Shown one piece after another: positions 1 through 8,823 of a stretch of DNA of 64,000 nucleotides. How positions within the stretch are numbered: position 1 is the stretch's first letter; each line of letters begins with the position of its first letter. A program made the position numbers and the translations under genes. The DNA comes from Rudaea sp. (lineage in GTDB: Bacteria; Pseudomonadota; Gammaproteobacteria; Xanthomonadales; Rhodanobacteraceae): the NCBI GenBank assembly GCA_025451955.1, contig JANWJJ010000041.1, positions 1 through 64,000 on the forward strand, read 5' to 3'. A model generated the notes under the pieces. That model saw only the letters and a list, made by a program, of their open reading frames with translations, did no database searches and was not told the DNA's origin.

Positions 1-2
1 GC

Positions 3-803
3 GCGGACCTATTCACCACCGACGAACGCTTCAAATTGCTTTCGTTTACCGGATCTCCAGCCGTGGGCTGGGACTTGAAAGCGCGCGCCGGCAAGAAGAA
101 AGTCGTGCTGGAGCTCGGCGGCAATGCGGCGTGCATTGTCGACGCCGATCAAGTCGACCGCCTCGACTTTGTCGTCGAGCGCATGTGCTTCGGCGCATTC
201 TATCAATCCGGGCAGAGCTGCATCGGCGTGCAGCGCATTCTTGTCCAGGAAGATTTCTACGACCGATTCCGCGATGCCTTCGTCGCCGCGACCAGGAAGC
301 TGGTCGCCGGTGATCCGAAGGACGAGAAAACCTTTATCGGCCCGATGATCGACGAGAAGGAAGCGAAACGGCTCGACGACTGGATTCAGGAAGCAGTCAA
401 GGCCGGTGCGAAACTTTTATGCGGCGGCAAGCGTACAGGCGCGATGCTCGAAGCCACCGTGCTGGAAAATGTCGATCCGAAGCAGAAAGTCAGTTGCATG
501 GAGGCGTTCGGCCCGGTCGCGCTATTGCAAAAGTATAAAACGTTTGACGACGCGATCCACTGCGTCAACGCCAGTGAGTTCGGCTTGCAGGCAGGGCTTT
601 TCAGCTACGACGTGCGCAAGATCATGCGCGCCTGGGACGAACTCGACGTCGGCGGCGTGGTGGTCGGTGACGTGCCGAGTTTCCGCGTCGACAATATGCC
701 CTACGGCGGCGTCAAGGATTCCGGCCTTGGCCGCGAAGGCATCCGCTACGCGATCGAGGACATGACCGAAATTCGTTTGATGGTGATGCGCGATCCAGCC
801 TAA
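3..803 (+). CDS. Aldehyde dehydrogenase family protein, C-terminal part (truncated by window start)
   Basis: Frame is open from base 3 (ADLFTTDERFKLLSFTGS...); ALDH motifs VVLELGGNAACIVD, FYQSGQSCIGVQRI (catalytic Cys), GPMIDEKEAKR, MPYGGVKDSGLGREG. Confidence 0.93.
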   Translation, partial: ADLFTTDERFKLLSFTGSPAVGWDLKARAGKKKVVLELGGNAACIVDADQVDRLDFVVERMCFGAFYQSGQSCIGVQRILVQEDFYDRFRDAFVAATRKLVAGDPKDEKTFIGPMIDEKEAKRLDDWIQEAVKAGAKLLCGGKRTGAMLEATVLENVDPKQKVSCMEAFGPVALLQKYKTFDDAIHCVNASEFGLQAGLFSYDVRKIMRAWDELDVGGVVVGDVPSFRVDNMPYGGVKDSGLGREGIRYAIEDMTEIRLMVMRDPA

Positions 804-867
804 CCCCGGCAGTTGCGAATATGCGTTCCCTTACCTCGCCCGCTGAATTCCAGTAGGCTGCGCACGC

Positions 868-1419
868 ATGGATGCCGAGAAAACGGATGAAGAACTGATG
901 CTCGCCTATGCACGCGGTGACGGCCGCGCGTTCGATGCCTTGTACCGGCGTCAGCGCGGCATGTTGTACCGCTACATCCTGCGCAGTGTTCGTCATCGCG
1001 ATCAGGCGGACGAATTGTTTCAGGAAACCTGGAGCCGTACGATTGCCTCGCGCGGACGCTACCGGGTCGAGGCGAAGTTCAGCACCTGGCTGCTACAAAT
1101 TGCGCATAATCTCATTGTGGACAGTTTCCGTCGCGCGCGTCCGCAGGCCGGCGCGGAAGAAACCGAAACCGTGTTTCGCGAACTCGACGCGCCCGAATCC
1201 GAACGCCCCGAGCAGATGCTCAACGAATTTGAACAACGCCGGCGCCTGCAGATCGTGCTCGACACTCTGCCCGACGAACAACGCGAAGCGTTTCTGCTGC
1301 GGGTGGAAAGTGGCCTCGGCCTGGACGAAATCGCGGCCGTGACTGGCGTTGGACACGAGACGGTCAAATCGCGGTTGCGTTACGCACTGGCGAAAATTCG
1401 GGAGAAATTCGCGGAATGA
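868..1419 (+). CDS. ECF-type RNA polymerase sigma factor (sigma-70 family)
   Basis: Region 2 (FDALYRRQRGMLYRYILRSVRHRDQADELFQETW) and region 4 HTH (LPDEQREAFLLRVESGLGLDEIAAVTGVGHETVKSRLRYALAKIRE). Confidence 0.9.
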   Translation: MDAEKTDEELMLAYARGDGRAFDALYRRQRGMLYRYILRSVRHRDQADELFQETWSRTIASRGRYRVEAKFSTWLLQIAHNLIVDSFRRARPQAGAEETETVFRELDAPESERPEQMLNEFEQRRRLQIVLDTLPDEQREAFLLRVESGLGLDEIAAVTGVGHETVKSRLRYALAKIREKFAE

Positions 1420-2360
1420 GCAGCAACGAAAAACTTGAACGCGAACTTGATTCTTTCCTTGACGAGAAAGATTCGCGGATCGCCGTGCTCTACCGGAAAC
1501 TGCCGAAGCCCGAGCCCGACGCGAAGCTCGACGCCGCCGTAGTGGCGATGGCACATCGTGCCGTGCCGACTTCAACAAGCCCGCGGCAACCACGCTGGTT
1601 GCCGGCTATTGGTGCGGCTGCCGTGATTGCGCTGGCGGCTGGCGTGGCTTTCCTCATCGGTCCGCAAATCTGGCAGAGCCGCGCGATCATGCCTGCGGCT
1701 ATGCAAGGTGTAAGTGCGGCGAAGAACGTGGTCAACGTGCACACTCAGAACGAACCTTCGCCGCCACCTCCTCCTGCGGCGTCGCCAACAGTCGAATCGA
1801 CTGCCACACTGCCGGCGCAGGTGCCGGCCGGCATGGCAGCAAAATTCGAGACTGCGCCTCCAGCCGGCGAAGCCGCACCGATGTCCACTCCAAACATCGA
1901 TCGCAACGCTGCCGCTACGCAGGAATTACAGAAAGCGGAAAATGCGACGCCGCAACTGGCTTCGCCGACGGCATTTCCCGAACGGGCGTTGCGCAAGCCG
2001 ATAATGGATTCGACCGAATCCAGACAGACAATGTCGGCCAAATCACAGGCTGCGCAAGCGAATGCAGCGTCAGATGCGACGTCCGCGCCGGAGTCACCAT
2101 CGCCTCAAACTGCTGAACAGGTGGCGCGGTCTGCGGCAAAAGCCCCACGTGCCGCACTACGCTCTTATCCATCGACAGCAGTTCGCCAATGGAACCGCTC
2201 GTGGTCAACCAATGAGCCACAAACTCGTGAACAGTGGATCGCCGTCATCCAGCATTTGCTAAACGAGGATCGCCACGATGATGCCGTGCAAGCTCTTGCG
2301 GAATTCAAGAAACGGTTTCCCGACGACGAGTTGCCACCCGATCTGCGCGATCTGAAATGA
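1416..2360 (+). CDS. Single-pass membrane protein with A/P/S-rich tail; putative anti-sigma factor
   Basis: ATGA overlap with the sigma factor gene; one TM helix (WLPAIGAAAVIALAAGVAFLI); short N-terminal cytoplasmic part. Confidence 0.6.
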   Translation: MSSNEKLERELDSFLDEKDSRIAVLYRKLPKPEPDAKLDAAVVAMAHRAVPTSTSPRQPRWLPAIGAAAVIALAAGVAFLIGPQIWQSRAIMPAAMQGVSAAKNVVNVHTQNEPSPPPPPAASPTVESTATLPAQVPAGMAAKFETAPPAGEAAPMSTPNIDRNAAATQELQKAENATPQLASPTAFPERALRKPIMDSTESRQTMSAKSQAAQANAASDATSAPESPSPQTAEQVARSAAKAPRAALRSYPSTAVRQWNRSWSTNEPQTREQWIAVIQHLLNEDRHDDAVQALAEFKKRFPDDELPPDLRDLK

Positions 2361-2968
2361 GCAGCGTTCGCTATGCGCTGACGACATCGGCAACGCTGGC
2401 GCAGGAAATACGCAAAAGCAAATTTGTTGCGAACGCCGTAAATGTTGTATCTGAAGACGCGACAATAAAATACCTGAAGCACATCGCTGATCCTGCGGCC
2501 AGCCACAACTGCTGGGCCTGGCGTATCGGCCAACGCTACCGCTTCAGCGACGATGGCGAGCCGGCTGGCACCGCAGGCAAGCCGATCCTGCAAGCGATCG
2601 ATGGTCAAGGCATCGACAACGTGATCGTCGTGGTAACGCGCTGGTTCGGCGGCATCAAGCTCGGTGCCGGCGGGCTGGTGCGCGCTTACTGCGGCTGCGC
2701 CGCGGAATGTTTGCGCCAGGCCCAGAAAGCCGAACTGATCGAGGCTGCTCTCGTTGAATTCGCAGCGGAGTTTTCCGTACTGCCTGCCCTACACGCGCGT
2801 TTACGTACACTCGGTGCAACGGTCGTTGCGGAAGACTTCGCCGATGCCGGCGCAACCGTACGTGTCAACCTGCCCACGTCGAGATTGGCCGAGTTGCGAA
2901 GCCTGCTGGCTGATTTGACCCGCGGGCGAGGCAAGGTTCATCTGCTGGATCACGCCGTTCTGGATTGA
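2357..2968 (+). CDS. YigZ/IMPACT family protein
   Basis: IMPACT signature: SKFVANA...DPAASHNCWAWRIG...DDGEPAGTAGKPILQAI...NVIVVVTRWFGGIKLGAGGLVRAY. Confidence 0.9.
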   Translation: MSSVRYALTTSATLAQEIRKSKFVANAVNVVSEDATIKYLKHIADPAASHNCWAWRIGQRYRFSDDGEPAGTAGKPILQAIDGQGIDNVIVVVTRWFGGIKLGAGGLVRAYCGCAAECLRQAQKAELIEAALVEFAAEFSVLPALHARLRTLGATVVAEDFADAGATVRVNLPTSRLAELRSLLADLTRGRGKVHLLDHAVLD

Positions 2969-3035
2969 ATCGTTCTGGATTGAATCGGCGCGCAATGTCA
3001 TCATTCAACGTTTGCGCACGCCATCGTGAGGCATC

Positions 3036-4817
3036 ATGACCGAAACCATCGATCCCGGCTCCACGCCGCCAACACCCGCGCGCCGCCTGTCCGCACTGCG
3101 TCTGTTGCTGCCCTATTTTCGTCGCTATCGCCGCCTGTTCTTCGGCTGGCTCGGATTCCTCGGCCTGTCCTCGACCGCGACGTTGTCGCTGCCGATTGCC
3201 GTGCGGGTGATGATCGATCACGGCTTCACGCATAGCGACGCCGCCATCGTCAACCGCAGCTTTCTCGGTCTGTTTGTCGTCGCCGCGATATTGGCGATCG
3301 CGACCGCGGGCCGCTACTTCTGCGTCGCCCTGCTCGGCGAACGCGTCGTCGCCGATCTACGCCGCAAACTCTATGCGCATCTGCTCACGCTCGATCAGGC
3401 ATTCTACGAGCGCACCCGCGTCGGCGAATTGATTTCGCGTCTGGGCAGCGACACCGAGCTGGTGCAGACCGTGGTGAGTTCGAGCATGTCGGTCGCACTG
3501 CGCAGCGTGGTCACGGCCATCGGTGGTGCGGTCATGCTGGTCGCGACCAGCCCGCGCCTGGCCGGCTATGCCGCGTTGGTGATTCCATTGGTAGTGCTGC
3601 CGATCGTGATCGCCGGCCGGCAACAGCGCAGACTCGCGCGCGCCAATCAGGATCGCATCGCCGATGCCGCGGCCGTGGCCAACGAAACCCTGAATGCGGT
3701 TTACGCGGTGCAGGCGTACGCGCGCGAGCCGGTGGAAATCGCCCGCTACGACGGCGCCATCGCCCGCGCCGTATCCACCGCTCGCCGTCGCATCGGCCAG
3801 CGCGCGGGACTCTCGGCGCTGGTGATCCTGCTGATCTTCGGCGCGATCACGCTGGCGTTGTGGGCTGGTGCACGCTCGGTGATGAGCGGCGGACTGGATC
3901 CCGGCGTGCTCGGCCAGTTCGTGTTCTATGCCGTGATCTCGGCTGGCTCGGTCGGTGGCCTGACCGAAGTGTGGAGCGAAATCTCGCGCGCCGGCGGCGC
4001 GATGGAACGCATTGGCGAATTACTTGCTACATCGGCGGATATCGTTTCGCCCGCCCAGCCTGCGGCGCTCGGAAAGCCGGTGCGCGGCGAAATCCGTTTC
4101 GAGCATGTCCAGTTCCACTACCCGACCCGCCCGGAAGCGCCGACCCTGCACGACTTCGATCTGCGCGTGGCACCCGGCGAAACCGTGGCCCTGGTCGGTC
4201 CGTCCGGCGCGGGTAAAAGTACAGTTTTCCACTTGTTGCTGCGCTTCTACGATCCGCAGCATGGCACAATCCGCATCGATGGTATCGGCCTGCGTGCGCT
4301 CGCCGTACGCGAGCTGCGTGGCGTCATTGCCCTAGTGCCGCAGGATACGGTGATCTTTGGTGCCAGCGCCGGCGACAATATCCGCTTCGGCAACACCGAT
4401 GCCGACAATGACGCCGTGATCGCCGCAGCCAAGGCGGCCGAAGCGCACGATTTCATCGTCACGCAACCCGCAGGTTACGACACCCATCTGGGCGAACGCG
4501 GCGTGCGTCTTTCGGGCGGCCAGCAACAACGCATCGCCATTGCCCGCGCCTTGCTCAGGGACGCGCCGATCCTGCTGCTGGACGAAGCCACCAGCAACCT
4601 CGATGCGCAATCCGAAGCGTCGATCCAGCACGCGCTGGAACGCCTGATGCGCGGCCGCACCACCCTGGTGATCGCGCATCGTCTGGCGACGGTGCAAAAG
4701 GCGGATCGCATCGTGGTGATGGATGCCGGCCGCATCGTCGCGCAAGGCACGCATGCCGAATTGTTGCGCGATGGCGGACTGTATGCAGAATTGGCACGAT
4801 TGCAGTTTGCGGCGTGA
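3036..4817 (+). CDS. ABC transporter, fused permease/ATP-binding protein (exporter, MsbA-like)
   Basis: TM region plus Walker A GPSGAGKST, ABC signature LSGGQQQRIAIARALL, Walker B ILLLDEATSNLD, H-loop AHRLATV. Confidence 0.95.
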   Translation: MTETIDPGSTPPTPARRLSALRLLLPYFRRYRRLFFGWLGFLGLSSTATLSLPIAVRVMIDHGFTHSDAAIVNRSFLGLFVVAAILAIATAGRYFCVALLGERVVADLRRKLYAHLLTLDQAFYERTRVGELISRLGSDTELVQTVVSSSMSVALRSVVTAIGGAVMLVATSPRLAGYAALVIPLVVLPIVIAGRQQRRLARANQDRIADAAAVANETLNAVYAVQAYAREPVEIARYDGAIARAVSTARRRIGQRAGLSALVILLIFGAITLALWAGARSVMSGGLDPGVLGQFVFYAVISAGSVGGLTEVWSEISRAGGAMERIGELLATSADIVSPAQPAALGKPVRGEIRFEHVQFHYPTRPEAPTLHDFDLRVAPGETVALVGPSGAGKSTVFHLLLRFYDPQHGTIRIDGIGLRALAVRELRGVIALVPQDTVIFGASAGDNIRFGNTDADNDAVIAAAKAAEAHDFIVTQPAGYDTHLGERGVRLSGGQQQRIAIARALLRDAPILLLDEATSNLDAQSEASIQHALERLMRGRTTLVIAHRLATVQKADRIVVMDAGRIVAQGTHAELLRDGGLYAELARLQFAA

Positions 4818-4874
4818 ACTCCCGGTCGCACCGAAACCGACTTTCATCGATAAACAACATTCGACGGAGGAATC

Positions 4875-5345
4875 ATGCAAGCACGTTTCAATATCCCGAA
4901 GACGGCGCCAGGCGCGCATCAGGCCATGCTCGGCCTGGAAAAATACCTGCACGACTGCGGTCTGGAAGTCGCGCTGATCCACCTGATCAAGCTGCGTGCA
5001 TCGCAGATCAACGGCTGCGCCTACTGCCTGGACATGCACTGGAAGGATTTGCGCGCGCTCGGCGAAACCGAACAACGCCTGTATTCGCTGGGCGCCTGGC
5101 GCGAATGCCCCTGGTATAGCGAGCGTGAACGCGCGGCGTTGGCATGGACTGAAGCACTGACGCTGGTCGCCAACGAGCATGTGTCGGACGAAGTCTACGC
5201 GCAGGTACGCCCGCACTTCAGCGAGCGCGAGCTGTGCGACCTGAGTCTGGCCATCGCCACGATCAACGCCTGGAATCGCCTGGCCATCGCTGCACGCAAT
5301 CTGCCCGGTACCTATCAGGTCGCGCCGGCGATACGCGGAAAATAA
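4875..5345 (+). CDS. Carboxymuconolactone decarboxylase / AhpD-like family protein
   Basis: INGCAYCLDMHWKDLRALGE CxxC motif; ERERAALAWTEALT; RBS-like GGAGG upstream. Confidence 0.88.
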   Translation: MQARFNIPKTAPGAHQAMLGLEKYLHDCGLEVALIHLIKLRASQINGCAYCLDMHWKDLRALGETEQRLYSLGAWRECPWYSERERAALAWTEALTLVANEHVSDEVYAQVRPHFSERELCDLSLAIATINAWNRLAIAARNLPGTYQVAPAIRGK

Positions 5346-5366
5346 TCCGCGCTTCGGGAATCGAAT

Positions 5367-6368
5367 TTATTGCGACGCGATCGCTGCCTGCGTCAGTCCG
5401 ATCTGCAGCCAGCCGAGGTTGAAGCCGATCGCCGCGCCTTCCGGATTGGTCCAGGCGTAGTCGATGGTTTGGCCGCTGGCATCGTCGATCACATTGAGTT
5501 GCAGCACGGCGAGTTTGCGCTCGGTATACATTTTGCGTTCGAGTTCCAGCGAATAGCCGCTGGCGGCGCCATCGCGCCAGTGTAATTGCACACGCCCGCC
5601 TTCGCTGGACAGGCGAAGGTTTTTTTGCACATGCCAGTCCTGGTTGCCGGCCTTGGCCTTCGGCCCGCCGCCGTTGATTGCCGCCCAGCCAGAAAACCAG
5701 CGCAGCCGGCGCGCGTCAATACTCGCCTGCGTGCCGCGCGCCAGATCGGCGAAAGTCGTCGTGTGCAGCATGTCGCCATTGAGGCTCAGGCGCAGCGGCA
5801 GCAAGGACGCGGATTCGCCGAGTCCGGGCAACAAGGCGCTGCACGTCGCCGTATCGGCCGCAGCGCGAAATTGTGTATTTTTCCACTCGCCACGCTGTGC
5901 GCAGGGCGCGAGTTCCGCCCATTGCGCAGCGACGAACTTGAATTTGTCCTGCCGATCGCTGAAGGCAGCCTTGGCCACCGCGGGGTCGATGGCGCGATAC
6001 GGTGTCAACACGACGCCATTGCCATCGCTGGCGCCGCTGAGCAGATACAGCCACACGGCATCCGCCGGATTCTTTTGACCGAGCGTGTGCAGACGCCACA
6101 GCCACAAGCTGCCGCCGTGATCACGGGAAAGCGGTCGGAATTCTTCACGCAGATGCGGCACCGCCAACGCCGTTCCTGCATGAGCCTCAACCGCAGCCGA
6201 CTGCACTTGCTCGTGATTGTCGTATTCGCCAGCCAGCGCGGCATCAAGCCGACTGATGGCGCCGGCATCGGGCGTTCGACTGTCGCCGCGCAACGTTTGC
6301 ATCTGGCAAGCGGATAGCAGCGCCAACACTGCCGCCGCTCCCACCGTTCTCATCAACCGCAGTTGCAT
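5367..6368 (-). CDS. Hypothetical lipoprotein
   Basis: Lipobox LALLSAC near the N-terminus; otherwise unrecognised; codon pattern consistent with coding. Confidence 0.6.
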   Translation of the reverse strand: MQLRLMRTVGAAAVLALLSACQMQTLRGDSRTPDAGAISRLDAALAGEYDNHEQVQSAAVEAHAGTALAVPHLREEFRPLSRDHGGSLWLWRLHTLGQKNPADAVWLYLLSGASDGNGVVLTPYRAIDPAVAKAAFSDRQDKFKFVAAQWAELAPCAQRGEWKNTQFRAAADTATCSALLPGLGESASLLPLRLSLNGDMLHTTTFADLARGTQASIDARRLRWFSGWAAINGGGPKAKAGNQDWHVQKNLRLSSEGGRVQLHWRDGAASGYSLELERKMYTERKLAVLQLNVIDDASGQTIDYAWTNPEGAAIGFNLGWLQIGLTQAAIASQ

Positions 6369-6428
6369 GCTGCACCTCCGTGATCGCCAAGCATAGCGGT
6401 TCGCCGACCGATCGCACAGGTGTGCGGA

Positions 6429-8822
6429 TCAAGGCACCACGTCCACGCGCAGCGGACGCGCATCGCTGCGACCATGATCGTCGATCGCACGCAAGGTATA
6501 CTCGCCCGCCGTCGCGGGTTGCCACAGCAACGGTTCGCCGGCCTTGACCGCACCGATAAAACTATCATCGGCGAACCAGTACAGGGTTTGCACGCCGGCA
6601 TCGACGGTTGCGTTGAAGGCAATACCCTGCTCGCTGCTGCGGCTGGTACGGCGCGTGTAAATCTCGCCGCGCAACGGTGAGACAATTTGCGGTGGCTGAC
6701 CATTGTCTCCGGCCAGGACGCAATCCGGCAGGGCCGGTGGCGAGCGCCGCGGAATGCCAGCCTGGCGGAATACCCTGGCCAGATCCGACGGCCAATATTC
6801 GAATATCTCGATATGCGTCGTGCGCGGATCATAGGGCGGACACGCGGGCTTGCCGGTCACGTTGTCCACGACGATCGGCCGGTGCACATCGCTGACCCGG
6901 ATCGGCGACTTGCCCGGAATAAACCAGGCCGTACCGCGGCGCGGGCACCAGGCATTGGGCAGATCGCCGCTGGCCAGACATATCTCGACACGTTTGAGAT
7001 TCCGCGGTGGCGAATGCAACGGTTCGGCGAGCGCACGATCGCGTGCGCGCAACGCATCGGCAATGTGAAAAAACAACGGCGCCGCCGCCTCAACGCCGAC
7101 GAAGGCCGGGTTGCCGGTGCCATCGAAGTTGCCGACCCAGACGACGATCACGTACGGGCCGATGATGCCTGCCGTCCATGCATCGCGAAACGCCCACGAC
7201 GTCCCTGTTTTCCAGTACACCGGCAAGTGGCCTGGCTGCGCGATGGCGGTATCGTCGGGACGCGGATTCTGGCGCAGCATGTCGAGTACCATGAAACTGG
7301 CCGCGTCGCTGAGCACGCGCGTGCCGCGCACACGCGTATCGTCGGCGCGACGGCGCAACGGCGCCAGCTCGCCGCGATTGGCCAGCATCGCGTAGAGCCT
7401 AGCCAATTCCTCGGGCGTGACTTCGCCGCCACCGAGCACCAGGGCAAGGCCGTAATAGTCCTCGCCAGCGAGCCGGCTGATGCCGGCATCCTTGAGGAAT
7501 TGATAGAACGACGGATTGTGCAATTTCGATGCGACATATACGGCAGGAATATTACGGCTACGAATCAGCGCTTCGGTCGCAGTCACCGGGCCGAGAAAGC
7601 GACCGTCGAAATTCTCCGGAGTAAACGGCCCGAATGAAGTCGGCACGTCGCGCAGCACGGTCTGCGGATGCAGCACGCCTTGATCAAAACCGAGCGCGTA
7701 GATGAATGGTTTTAGTGCCGAACCCGGCGAACGCTTGGCCAATGCGCCATCGACCTGCCCGGCAATACCGGCATCGAAATAATCCGCGGAACCAACCAGG
7801 GCCTTGATGCCAAGATCACGCGTATCCACCAGCACGGCCACCGCATTGCGCACACCGCGATCGGCATTGCGCCGAACATGGTTCGCCACCTGACGTTCGA
7901 CCAACCGCTGCAAGTCGAGATCGAGCGTGGTGCGCAGAACCGGCGGCGCGGACTCGCCGCGCAGACGCGCGTCGGTCAGAACTTCTTCGACAAAATGCGG
8001 CGCCGCGAACGGCAGATGCTCGGGCGCGCGCAAATGCAGCGGCAGGCGCATGACCGATTCTGCGGTTGCATCTTGTGGATGCGCGATCAGCCAGCGGCGA
8101 AACAGGCGCGCCCGCGCGTCGGCCAGGCGTGGACTTATCAGATCGGCAGGCACACCGGCCGTATTCGCGGTGGATTCGCGTACGCGTCCGCTTGGGTCCT
8201 GCGGAATCACTGCCAACGCCAAGGCTTCGGGCAGGCTCAGTTGCGCGACCGGCTTGTCGAAGTACACCAGACTGGCCGCCCCGGCACCTTCGATATTGCG
8301 ACCATACGGCGCATAGTTCAGATACGCTTCGAGAATCGCATCTTTCGAATAGCACATTTCTAATTGTATAGAACGCAGCACTTGTCGCATTTTTCCGAAC
8401 GGCGTGCGTGTGTTCAGGCGATAGATCAGCCGTGCAAGCTGCATCGTGATCGTCGATCCGCCCTGACGATTGCCACCACGGACGTAGGTTATCCATCCGC
8501 CGCGCAGCAGGCTGACTGGATTGAAGCCCGGATGCCAACGAAACCATGCATCTTCGTGCAGGAGCACGCCTCGCGTCAGGGCGGGCGGCATTTCGCGCAA
8601 CGGAATCCACAGGCGATAGCGATCATCACTGGCCAGGGTCAGGCGCAGCAGATGACCGGCATCGTCGTATACCGCCGTCGACGATGGTTTGAGTTGCGAC
8701 AGCGGCGGGTGTGGCCACAGACGGATGCCGATGGTAACGAGCACCAACAGCAGCAACGCCGTCAGTGGGTTTTGCCAGCGGCGAATAAAACCGACTACGC
8801 GCACGCTCGTGCTCGCACTCAA
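6429..8822 (-). CDS. pbpC: Penicillin-binding protein 1C (transglycosylase/transpeptidase)
   Basis: Glycosyltransferase 51 motifs (EDAWFRWHPGFN, GGSTITMQLARLIY), transpeptidase SPGSALKPFIYALGFD, KTGTSWAFRDAWTAG, C-terminal PBP1C domain. TTG start at 8822 is inferred; the ORF-track start at 8981 would overlap the upstream gene. Confidence 0.92.
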   Translation of the reverse strand: MSASTSVRVVGFIRRWQNPLTALLLLVLVTIGIRLWPHPPLSQLKPSSTAVYDDAGHLLRLTLASDDRYRLWIPLREMPPALTRGVLLHEDAWFRWHPGFNPVSLLRGGWITYVRGGNRQGGSTITMQLARLIYRLNTRTPFGKMRQVLRSIQLEMCYSKDAILEAYLNYAPYGRNIEGAGAASLVYFDKPVAQLSLPEALALAVIPQDPSGRVRESTANTAGVPADLISPRLADARARLFRRWLIAHPQDATAESVMRLPLHLRAPEHLPFAAPHFVEEVLTDARLRGESAPPVLRTTLDLDLQRLVERQVANHVRRNADRGVRNAVAVLVDTRDLGIKALVGSADYFDAGIAGQVDGALAKRSPGSALKPFIYALGFDQGVLHPQTVLRDVPTSFGPFTPENFDGRFLGPVTATEALIRSRNIPAVYVASKLHNPSFYQFLKDAGISRLAGEDYYGLALVLGGGEVTPEELARLYAMLANRGELAPLRRRADDTRVRGTRVLSDAASFMVLDMLRQNPRPDDTAIAQPGHLPVYWKTGTSWAFRDAWTAGIIGPYVIVVWVGNFDGTGNPAFVGVEAAAPLFFHIADALRARDRALAEPLHSPPRNLKRVEICLASGDLPNAWCPRRGTAWFIPGKSPIRVSDVHRPIVVDNVTGKPACPPYDPRTTHIEIFEYWPSDLARVFRQAGIPRRSPPALPDCVLAGDNGQPPQIVSPLRGEIYTRRTSRSSEQGIAFNATVDAGVQTLYWFADDSFIGAVKAGEPLLWQPATAGEYTLRAIDDHGRSDARPLRVDVVP

Positions 8823-8823
8823 G

